This document shows, piece after piece, positions 29,568-41,500 of a stretch of DNA of 64,000 nucleotides (positions are counted from its first letter, which is position 1; each line of letters starts with the position of its first letter). The notes beneath the pieces were generated by a model that saw nothing but the letters and a program-made list of their open reading frames with translations, searched no databases and was not told the origin of the DNA. The stretch comes from Eubacterium sp. 1001713B170207_170306_E7 (GTDB taxonomy: Bacteria; Bacillota; Clostridia; Eubacteriales; Eubacteriaceae): positions 88,686 to 152,685 of the forward strand of contig NZ_JADMVE010000008.1 of NCBI RefSeq assembly GCF_015547515.1, in the 5' to 3' direction. The translations under genes were made by a program, and so were the position numbers.

Positions 29568-32500
29568 TTAACGGTGTTTTTTCCGGAGGACCAGGGTGCC
29601 GCAAAGCACGAGCACAGCCACGGCCAGCATGGCCATGATCCCCCAGAAGCCGGAGCTTCCGTTAAAGATACCGGTGGCGGCTCCTGCGGAGCCTTCCGGT
29701 GTATTGGGCTGCTGCGGTGTTGTGACGTCTGGCGTCTCTGTCTGCTCAGCTGGTTTATCCTGCATGCGGACAATGTTGCCCTCGCAGGCTTCGCCGCCCA
29801 CGGTCACGGTGCCGTCTGGCATGAGAGTGAAGGTGATTTCCTCCGCGACCTCGTAGCCGTCCGGCGCGGTGGTTTCCCGCAGAACATAGGTGCCAGTCTT
29901 CAAGCCCTCGATCTTTTTCATCTCGGTGCCGGAGGTCCAGCTCAGGCTTTCGCCTGTGATCGTCTGTGCGATGACTTCGTTTCCCGCCTCGTCACGGGCA
30001 ATGCTGCCATCCTCCTCGGTATTGTAAACCGCCAGAACTGCTCCAGGCAGCTCGTTCGTTTCGTTGATGATGGTTTTGCTGATGTAGAACGCTGTAAGCA
30101 CATCGGTCATCACCAGCTTGTCGGTGAAGTTTTCACCTGGGCCCACGTCTTTGACTGTTACTTTGAAGGGAATCGGTTCTGCCAGGGTATAGCCGTCCGG
30201 CGCTTCGATTTCTTCGAGATAATACTGCTTGTCTGCGTGAAGCTGGTTCTTGATGAGCATGGCCTCACTGCTGGAGGTCCATTCTTTCAAGCCTTCAATG
30301 GGCTGGTGGTTTTCATCGGTTATGCGCAGCTTGGCGCCGGACAGCATTTCTTCATTGATATCTTTTTTGGATACCTCTACCATGATCGGCGGCTCATACC
30401 AGACAACATTGCCGTCCTTGTCGAGGGCCGCAGTTCCTTCTCCGTTGTCAAAACTTTCAATGTCGGGTTCCAGGCTGCCTCTTTCCAGTTTGAATTTAAC
30501 TGTAATGGGTTTTTTTGAAACCTGGCTGCCATCCGGGGCTGCTAACTCTTTGACGATGTATTCCACGCCGGTGATCAAACCGTCAAAAAGGATTTCGCCC
30601 TTTTCATCGGTCACAGCAGTGGCGACAAGCACCTCCTCGTATTGGGCTGCGGCTCTGAAAAACCGGGCAAAGGTGCTTCTGCTCTGCGGCTCTGTCTTTT
30701 CAACTCGTTTGTAGAGCCCGTAGGTGGAGCCTGGAAGCAGTTTGGTAGGATCCTGCTCATCAACCTTGACCAGCTTGATCTGACCGCGCACTGCGTCGTC
30801 CAGAACAGTATTGTCTTTCACATCGCTGCCGTCTGCGGTCTTGAGGCCTTGGAACCGGCCGGTTTCATCCACTACTGCCCGATAGACAGTTTCGTCCACT
30901 TTGTAGCAGTGCGGAGCTTCCAGCTCTCTCACAAAATAGGTACCTGGGGTAATATGGTCAAATACTACCTGGCCCCCGGCATTGCTGACCGTTTCCTGTA
31001 CCAGCTGATTATCCTGCGTGTACAGGCCAAATTTTGCTCCCTCGAGCGGTTTGGAAGCGCCTAAAATTTCATCGGCGTTGTCACCGTTCGCGCAAAGCTC
31101 ACCAGTGTGGCCGGTCTTGTTAAAGACAATCTCAGCCGTTTGGTTGACAAGCGTGTATTGGCTGTTTTCATCAGGCTTCAGCACTTCTCCATTTTGAACA
31201 GCGCTGACCTGTACGATATTGTCCTGGCCGACAGTCACGCTGACATCCAGGCTTTCAGCCAGGCGCTCATAGCCTGCGGGCTGTCTGGTTTCAGTCAGAG
31301 TGTACGCGCCGGGCGTCAGGCTGTCAAAGACAGCAAGGCCGTCTGTGCCAGTGGTTTTGACAATTGGTGTGATGTCGTCGCCGTAGCGGTTCTTACCTGT
31401 CAGCGTAAATTCCGCACCACTCAGCTTCTGGCCATCCGCGTTGGTTTTCACCAGCTTGAGGCTGCCTGTGGCCGGACTGTTATTGATAGCCGCACTGGCC
31501 ATTATTTCCTGCCCGTTTTCTGTGATACTGATATCAATTGTCTGGCTACCGTTGAGCACATAGCCTTCCGGCGCAGTGATTTCTTTTAAGGTATAGCTGC
31601 CATAGGGAATGTTATCGAAACGGTACGCGCCGTTTTCATCGGTGGTGGCTTCGGCTACCTTCTGGCTGTCCTTAAACAGCCCGATGACCGCGCCTTTAAC
31701 CGGATAAGTGACGCCTTGTTTTGTGTCGGTGTCAATTTTGACACCAGAGATGGTGCCTCGTTTGAGGCGGTTGATAAACTGATTCTGTTTATCGCCGTTG
31801 TCCACACTTCCGTCCTCATGGATGGTAATTGTCTGGGCAACCGGCATCACATATGGCTCAGTTAAGCCCTCAACCAAAATCTCAGTGATTTGATACTGTC
31901 CAACTGGAACATTGTCAAAAATGGCTTTTCCATCTTCTCCGGTTGTTGCTGTTCCAGTATAACCAAACCGCAGGTCTGCTCCATTCGCTTCCTTTATACG
32001 TTCCAGTTTAAACTGATATCCCGCTCCGGCATTCTTGGTTTTTACATCAATCGTGCCGTCAGCTGTGGTTTCAATCTGTTTTTCGATGGATACTGAACTT
32101 CGGCGGACTGTGTTTGTAATAACTGCCTGCGTGGTCTCTTCTCCATCGACAGTCGTTATAAGTTCTGCAATATGAAGTGCTGCCACTGCTTCGCCCGGCT
32201 GGAGATAACCGCCTGGCGCTGCCGTTTCATAGACGTCATATTCGCCAGCTAACAGCTCTCCCTCGTAAAGGTATGGAATGCCAAAGCGATTCAGTTTTTC
32301 TTCGGTGTATCCGTCACCCAGGGCCAGCTGATCGGTGGACTGAAGCCCGTATTCTCCAGAGGCTCCGCTCTTTTCAATAATAGCAGCTACTACGGTTTTA
32401 GTACCTTGCAAACACACAGCAAACTGCGCGCCGCTGAGTACAAGATCTGTTTCATTTCCATCCGCGCCTGTTGTCTTAAAGGTGTCGTCTATCTTTTTGA

Positions 32501-35500
32501 GTGTCATGCTGCCACGGATGGCAGTGTTGATAATGGTTTCGGGTTCAATGCTGTATACTTCACCAGTATTTCCCGGTTTGCTGCCGTCAATATTGGCTTT
32601 GTAAACTACTTTATTGGCTTTGTAATATTGCGTTACATCTCCAGCCTGTGTCATTTCCTGGATGTAGTATTCACCTGCCGAAATATCCTTAAATTCGACC
32701 TTTCCGTCAGCACCGCTGACCGCAGCCGTTTTAAACTTCTTGCAGTCGGCATCGCTGTATAAACCAAATGTTACGCCTTGCAGATTGGTCGGATTTTGGT
32801 CATCGCTGTTATTTACAGCCTGTTTCGTAAAGACAATGCTGCCCAGCTTAAGCTTATTCTGGAAAGTAATAACATTATCCCTAATGCTGATTCCTTCATG
32901 GTTCCCAATAATCGTCAATGTTTTTCCATTGTCATTCACATTAATTTCGACTTCTGTTTCATAAACCTGGTATTGCGGCGGCGCAGCTGTTTCTTTGAGT
33001 TTATAGGTCTCTCCGGCCACTATCTGGGTATCCAGATTATAGGTCCCGTTATCGCTGGTGAGCGATTTCGTGATCGTTTCACCCGGATTATCCGCAAATT
33101 TCCCGGTCAGATTAAAGGTAACGCCGGATAACAGCGCGCCTTTTTCGTCAGTCTTTCTTAATTCCAGTTTAATAGGCGTATCCTTAAAGGTCATTGTTAT
33201 TTCGTCTGTGTCAATATCTGTCACACCGGGTATGTCCTTTCCTGAAACAAAATGGACTTTAGCCTGAGGACAGATAAAGAATTGGGCTTCGCTTTCCTCC
33301 TTTTGATAACCGTCTGCTGCGCGGATTTCCTCCAATTTATAAACATGGTCGGGATTGTCTTTGTTTGAGCTTTCGATCAGGTTCAGAATTTCCGCCGCGC
33401 TGTTGGCTGTCGGTTTGACAATCTGTGATGTCTCGACATCAGGTGCATCTTTAAACTTACCGGTGATCTTAAATTCCGCACCGCCTATCAGATTTCCATC
33501 CTCATCGGTTTTTTTGATCATTGTCTTGACCAGATCATCCTTGACAGTGATCTGAGTAACTGTATTGTTCTGATCGTTTTGCACAACCGAGACATAGCTT
33601 TCTGATCCCTCAGACGGCGTTATTGTACCGTCGATATTGGCGGTGATGGTAAATGGAGCGGCCTTTTTATATCCCTTGGGCGGTGTGGTTTCGGTGACGG
33701 TATACTGCCTGCCCGCGACCATTTTGGCGCTGAGGGCAGTGGCCGCGCTGCTGTCTGTAATTTTAACAGAATTTGTTCCATCAGAGAAATTACCTGTGAT
33801 TTCAAATTCCGCGCCATTCAGCGCAGCTCCGTCCATATCGGTTTTATTAAAGGCAACTTCGATGGGTTGGTTTTTAATGGTCAGGCTAGTTGAGTCATCT
33901 CCTGTTTTCACCAGACCATTCTGGGTGTTATCTTCTGTAATGCTTATTTTTCCGTCTGCACCCATCATAATTTTTGCCAGATAACTATTATCGCTGTTTT
34001 TAAGCGCCGGGGTTTCATAACCCTCCGGCACGTTTTCTTCATATAAGAAATATTCTGTACCAGCGGTCAGGGCACCTGTAATAGTCCAGGTATCCGCAGC
34101 TTGATTTAAAACAGCTTCGGCTGCCGGCGTCCCATCACTCGTTGCAATTTTAAGCTTAGCACCAGACAAAGGCATATTGCCATCCATTGTTGTTTTCTTT
34201 AATGTCAGGCTGTTCTGGGCGTTTGTAATGGCCGCATCACTCACCCATTTTACTTCAAGGGCAGTTGCCCCCACGGTAAAAGCTTTAGCGGTATTGTCCG
34301 CTGGCAGCTGATAGCCTGCCGGCGGCACGGTCTCGATGATCCAGTAATCGCCCCAGGGCAGATTGTTGAGCGCAAGCTGACCCTCCGTGCCATCAGTTCC
34401 TGTTATATTCGTTTGCGAACAGTCATAAGTTTTTCCGGTTTCCGCGGTTAAGACTGGCTTTTTGCCATTGTCGCCTGCAAAATCTTCTGTAGTTTTGGTA
34501 TAAATTTCAAATTTCGCGCCGCTCAGCTTTGTATCGCCATTCTGGCTGTCGATTTTTTCCAGAATAAAGCTGGCGGGTTTGCGGGTGTTGGCAACTCCTT
34601 CAGCGATTACCGCGCTCTGGTTCTCTGTAATGCTTAAGCTAAAGGCATTATCGTTGGCCGCATTCTCCGCGATGGTCAGTGTCTTGTCCTGAACTGCGTC
34701 GGTAACGTCAAATTCACACTCAAAGGGTTCTGTTCCGAGGTCATAGCCTTCTGGAGCACCTGTTTCTTTCAGGGTATAGTGTCCTTTTTTCAGGTTTTCT
34801 GCTTTGACAGTCCCATTGCTGTCTGAAATGATTGTTTCTGCTTCCGATACCGTATTTCCCGTTCCGTCTTTTACGCGCGTCAGAGTAAACTGCGCGCCTG
34901 CAAGACCTGCGGCTTTGCTCTCAGCGTCAACCTTTTTGAGGGTAACCCCAGCGGTCATCGGTGCATTTTTTGCACTTGTCTCAATTGTCTTTTTATCCTG
35001 TGATTCTGTTACTTCAAAGCATGTCACGCGCCCGGCCATATCGGCCGGCAGATAATAGCTGTCGGTGGCGTCGGTTTCGAGGAAATAATATTTTCCTATG
35101 GCCAGTCCTTCGTTCAGTTTTTGCTTCGTATCCGAATTCTCTGCCGTTTGTTCTGTACTTTTCCAGACGCCAGCGGCATCCAGGGTAAAGGACGTAATCG
35201 CACTATCTCCATTGCTGCCATCTTTAAGATCAGGCGCATCTCCAATCTGTTTGTACAGTGTAAACTGCATACCGCCGATTGGCTGATTGCTGGTATCCGT
35301 TTTTGCCAGTTGTACATGCGCCATAATACGGTCATCGGTCATCGTGAGGGTTTCACTCAGGGTTCCACTACTGTTGATTTTTCCGTCATCGGTAATGGTA
35401 AAATCAATGGCTGCGGCCGTTGTGTAGCCTGCTGGCGTGTTTTCCTCTGTCAAACGGTATTTTTGTCCCATGCTCAGCTTCGTGCTGACCACGTGGCTGT

Positions 35501-38500
35501 TTTGGTCGGTTGTCCAGGTTTCGATGGCATCGCCCTCTGGATTATCACTGGCACCCAGCTTGTAAATGGCAAGCGTTGCTCCGGTTACCGGCTGCTCATA
35601 CTGGTCTTTTTTATCAAAAGATACTTCCACTGGATTGTCGCTTAAGTGGTATTGGTTATTATTAACCTTCTGCCAGTTTGTGCCGCCATCTGTGCTGGCG
35701 TACAACTGCCCCGACGCGTCGACTTTCAGTTTCACATCCGCGGCTTTTTCGTAGCCTGCGGGCGGGGTTACTTCGGTCAGGGTGTAGACTTCATCGGCAA
35801 TCAGCTTTCCGGAAAATACTTTAAATTGATCACTGTTGGTCGTCCAGGTAATACCATTAGCTGTATCTACCGAATCCACAAATTTCCCGGTCAGCTTTAA
35901 TTCTGCACCGGATAAATTTTCGGTCGTTCCCACTTTTATTTTGGCGATTTCGATTTTTGTCTGTTCATCGGTGATAGTTGATGTTGTGTTAAGGTCTATT
36001 GTTACTCCTTTGCTGTTATTATCAATGGTAATTGGCCCGATCACTTGATCGCTGATGGTATAGCCCGGCGCTGGTGTGATTTCCTTAATCCAGTACGTTC
36101 CTCTGCCCACATCGCAGAACCATGCCTGACCTTCTGCCGTCATTTGATGTGTGTAAGTGGTGCTGTTCGAATCCGTCCATTGAATTGATTCATCTTTTTT
36201 CAGCGTGGTGGCTGTTCTGTCTTTTTTATCATTGACTGGGCCGCCTTGGGCTAATGTTGTACAATCTTCATCTGTATAAAGCCCGTAGACCGCACCATTG
36301 ACTGCAGCTCCAGTCTCCACATCAGTTTTTTCCAGGGTTACGTCGCATTTAATTGGCGTGTTGGTAATCGAGGATAGCGTATTGACAAAATATTCTGTAT
36401 TGCTTCCAACCGTTGTCCAAGTATATCGGTTACCTTCTGTAATTTTCACAGACGCTGTAATCAAATCTTCCGGCTGGACATAATCGTGAAGCGTTTCAAC
36501 CTCTTTAAAATAATATGTTCCCTCAAGTATGCCATTTAAAAATTCCATTCCTGTCTGCGGGTTAATTAAGCCGCTACCAACTGTCGTTACCTTACCATCT
36601 AGGGCGGAAACAAAGTGATCATTATCCTTATTGATCTTTTTATCTCCATTATCGTACTTACCATCTTGATTTACATCTTCATATAAATCGAAGGTGACCC
36701 CTGCAAGTGGTTTTTGATTGCCTTTTTCATCTTTATTTTCGTCTAGTTTTAGGAACTTGACATGGCCTAAAATCCGTTCATCCCGAAGAGTGAAAGTAGT
36801 GCCGCTGTTAATATTCTTATATTTATCTGGCGCACTCTCCATGCCCGTATTATTCAGCACTACATTTTTTACACTATTGTCATCACCCATGATAAAGGTG
36901 ATTTCCTTAGCTGACAGGTAGCCGCTGGGGGCAGTGCCAGTTTCGACAATTTTATATTCTTTATTACGCTGCAGGCCTTCAAAAACAAGATCGTTATCTG
37001 CATCTGTGGTGCGAACCCAGCACTCGTTGTCTCTACCATTACTTTTATTATGAGCATCCGGAACAGTATAACTACCGTCATCCTTTTTTTCCTGAAGCTC
37101 GATGGTCGCCCCCGGTACACGGCTGTCCAGCTGGTCCAGCTTTTTGATGGTAATTTTGTTAGTTTTGTCAACCATGGTAATGGTATCTTCTGTAATACCC
37201 TCACCGGTTGTCAGCTTACCATCTTGTTTTAGCGTAAATAGAATGGCGTTTGCTTTACCAACGGTTGTTACACTTCCCGGCGCGTCAATCTCGCAGAGAT
37301 AGTAAGTACCTGCAGGAAGGTTTGTGATTTCTTTAACCTCTCCCGCTGAAATCCAGCTATATTCCTGGCCATCAATCGGATTTTTAACAATTTTATCACT
37401 GTTTTGTTCCGTAACCGCTTCTGTTGCAATCACTAAATGCGCGCCGGATAAAAACTGGCCTTTTTCGTCTTTCTTTTCAATTAAGATTTTTGTTGAACCG
37501 TTAATTACAGGATCCAACTTACCACTCGTTTTATTAAAACCTTCTCCATATTTTATTTCAAAATTTGGGGTGCTGCCTGTTTTTTCTATCACAACAAACT
37601 TTCTTTCAGTTGCGTCGGTGACAAAGCCATCAGCCGCTTCCTTTTCGATTAATCCATAAGTTCCCCATGGGAGACCCTCAATTTTCAGGTGGCCATCTTG
37701 GGCGTTTTGAATTGCAATACCATTGTCTGCCGTGCCGCCCATTTCAGTTCCGGTGTAGGAATATCCTCCACCATTAGCCGTTACAAATACCTTGGTTTTT
37801 TTGGCGGTGTCTCCTTTTTCAGCAAAGGGATACAGATACAGCTCGAAGGTGGACTGTAAATCTTTATTTGTAAATTGATTGTTGTCTGCTTGATTAAACT
37901 GCTTTGTAATTTCCATCACACCGCCGGCGTTACGGTCATTTTTTACAGGATCAGAGTCAACTGTCTGCCCACCTTTATCTGCTTCGATACTAACTGTTTT
38001 AACACTTGCATCCAGCTGATACCCTTGCGGCGCTTCCAGCTCTTTTGCGTAATAGGTTTCACCTGGCTGCAGTCCAAAGAACTGAACATTTCCATTTTCA
38101 TCGGAGACATAGATGTTTTTGAGCGTGCTGCAGTTGTTCTCCATATACAGACCAAACTTGGCATTCTGCAGCGGGAAGGTTATTCCTGCGGTAGCGTCGT
38201 ATTTGACAAAGGTATAGCTGGCAAAGCCTTCCAAATGCGCCCAGGAACTTCTATCTGCACTGGATTCCTGGCTGGAACTGCTGGAGGTCTTTCCGTCTAC
38301 AATTAGCTCGGCCTTGTTGGTAACTTTTCCGCTATCGATAGGCGCAACAATATTGGTGGTGTATTTTAGCTTATACGCAGATTTAGTATCTGGCAGAGTA
38401 ATCTGTAAAACTGTACTGCCGCCTTCCATTTTGATGGCAATGTCTTGTGTTTTATCCAAGCTTACAGAACTGTAACTTCCACTTACTTTTTTTTCTAAAA

Positions 38501-41500
38501 CCAACGAGGCAATGTCAAACTCCATACCTGTTGGAATGGTATCCTGAATCACCGCTGTGATAGCGTCGTTGCCATCCTCCTTTACTAGTTGCACAGCGTT
38601 GGGGTTAATAACAATCTGCCAGTCATATTGTCCTTTAACGTCTTCTGCTGTAATGTTCTTTTTGTCCGCCAGCTTGTTTTCAATGATCTGTCCCTGTCCG
38701 TTTCCAATGGATTCTACCGAAAATTCATTGTCCTCATTAAATTGAGGTGTTTTTGCAGTAACAGTGTTTTTTGTGCTGACGGTACAGTCTGACGCGCCGA
38801 GATATTTCTTCTTTGCCTCGTCGGTCAGTTTTAATTTAATGTCAAATTGGTAAGATGAGCTGCTTGCCGCTGTTTTATCAAGCTTGATAGTTCCATTTTC
38901 ATTTTTAAGTGTTACATTGGCATTTGATAAAGCTTTCTTCTCTCCATCTACCATGATGGTTTCTGGCAGGTTTTCAACTGTCCAAATAGCATTATTCTCT
39001 TTATCCGCCAATCCTGTGATTTCTGTTGTTGATCCATCCTCTTTTGTAAAGGTGGTTACCAAATTATTTAAATCGTCGGTGACAGAGAGCGTATCCATGT
39101 TCATCTTGCTGTCATTCACCAGAATAGTATAAATCATTGTTCCGGTGTTATCATCGTATGCAGTAGTTTTTTTCAGGAAATTATTGGGGAAGGTAACTTC
39201 TGCACTATCTGCGCTGCTAAAGATTGTATTGCCGTCTTGTACAGCCAGATTGACAGTATTAGTATATTTATGATTAGTATAATTTTCTTTGAAATACTTT
39301 TTAGCTTTAGTCTGATATTTTATGGTCAGATCATTCAATTTTTTCAGACTTTCACCAGTGATGGTGATCGTAAACTTATTGTCATTTATAGCAGAAGGCT
39401 CTACTATCTTCACGCCGTCTACTTCTGCCAATTCCTTATTGCTTTCATCATAAACCTTTAGAGTCCCTGTCTGAAAATCCTGATCTTCTATTGTAATCCT
39501 ATCGGTAAGTACTGCGCTGTCATTAGTGCCGTTCAAGTGTTCCGACGGCAGATGCGTGCTGGGGTGGATGGTCCAGTCGATAAAACCGGTTTCCTGGTCT
39601 GCTTGTACGATTTTATCCACATAAGCCACATTAAAGTCTGAACCGATAGGGCCAAAACCATACTCAATACTTGTCCCTGGCTCCGTACCATGGGGCCAGC
39701 TGGCGGTCATATAAGCTTCATTTTTTAAGCTTTCCGGCATATTATCCGGGTCGTAATCTACATCTTTATCTGGCAGTTCTACTTTTGTGTCAAATTCAAT
39801 TTGATAAGCATTTTTAAGGGTTTCCGGATTTTTAAAATACCAGACGATCCTGCCTCCCTCAGCATCTGAAACAGGCGCCGTGTAAGTGTAGTAGTTCCCT
39901 TGCGGTTCCGTACCAGTACCATTCCAATATGTAAAACCGACGGCCTGATTTTTATCAATATTAGTGATCGTAACAGTTCCTGAAGGATCAAACTGTAAAC
40001 CCGAAGAGAGCTTGTCGGTTACTATAGCCTGATAAATATTATTTCTCGGGTTTCCGTCTCCGGTATCGTTGATGGTGATATACCATTTGATGGTATCACT
40101 GCCGATTTGTACGCCATGCTTTTCGATACCGGATTTATAGATAGTGGCCGGCGCACTGGCGGTTCTGTTCTCACCAAGATTAATCCCAGCACCATCATCC
40201 ATAGCGATCTCAACATCATTGGTCAAAGTTGCGCTGGCCGCTCCCGTGTTATCTTTTAATTGTTCATAAACACTGTCTGCCACCTTTGTCCTGACCGTGA
40301 TAGTCGCCGGGGCCTTCGGCGCTGTCTTAGTATCGTCTGTTTCCCAAAATGTAAAGGCATAAGTTCCGTCAGATTGCTTGCTAAACTCCAACGGAGTGCC
40401 ATCTTCCAGAGTTCCGCTTACTATATTGGCCAATGTCAGACCAGCAGGAAACTTTTCAATGATTTTAACATCTGCAAGGCTGGCACCAGCACTTTTTTCC
40501 GATGTACCGACAGCTAACTGCCAAACCACTTCACCTGTTTCCGGATCATAAATGCCGCTTTTTTTTACGCCGTCAATCAACGGTGTTTTAGGCGGAAGTG
40601 TTATGACTGAGTCGGGATTCGGCGTTCCCTGAATGTCCAACGGTATCGTAACTGGATTTCCATTATCATTTCCACGGTCTGCTAGCTGTAAACCTACAGC
40701 AATATTTCCTTCGATGGTGGTATAATTTCCATTGGCGACAATGTCGGTAAAGATTACTTTCAGTTCATATCCGCCATCTGTTTTTCTTGTAATTTTATAA
40801 TTAGCTATTGGAGTCCCGCCTTGGGCCAGGGTCTGATCCTTATCGATAATATTTTCATCATTGATACTAAAATACTTTGAAATATCATAGATAAAATAAT
40901 CGCCGCCTTTGATGGAACGGTTTGTATCGCCGGGTTTTAAATCTAAAAATTTGAAATTGACGCCCATGTTAAAATAACCGCCTGCTTCATACTTGACTTT
41001 CGACATATCAATAGTCGGCGGAGTTCCTTCAGGTGAAAAGGACTGGGTAATACCATCAGGGGAAATGTAATCAATATAACCAATGTCCAATTTCAAATCA
41101 TTCTCATTATCCGTCACATCCTGCGGCCCTGCCGGCGCCGCTGCTTTCTGCACGCCAAATAACGCCTTCAACCCATTCATCACCGGATTTTCTTTTTCCG
41201 GTTCAGGAGCAGGCGTGGACTCTGGTGTTGGGATTGGCTCCGGTGCAGCTTTTCCGGGCAGCACAAACTGCCACTGTCCGCCTGCTTCTCCCTGGGGCGC
41301 AAGGATAGCGTTTGTGGTTTCATCTGCCTTCAGGGCTTCGGCGTTCAGAGCACCGGCAAATTCCAGACTTCCAGTATTCGCTGCTCCCCCTGCCAGAGTA
41401 AAGGTCACCGCATTATCCTTAATCTCATAGCTGCCAATTGTATTATTATTTTCATCTGACACTGAAACAGGTTTTTCGGTATCCTCCAAAAGGATATAAG

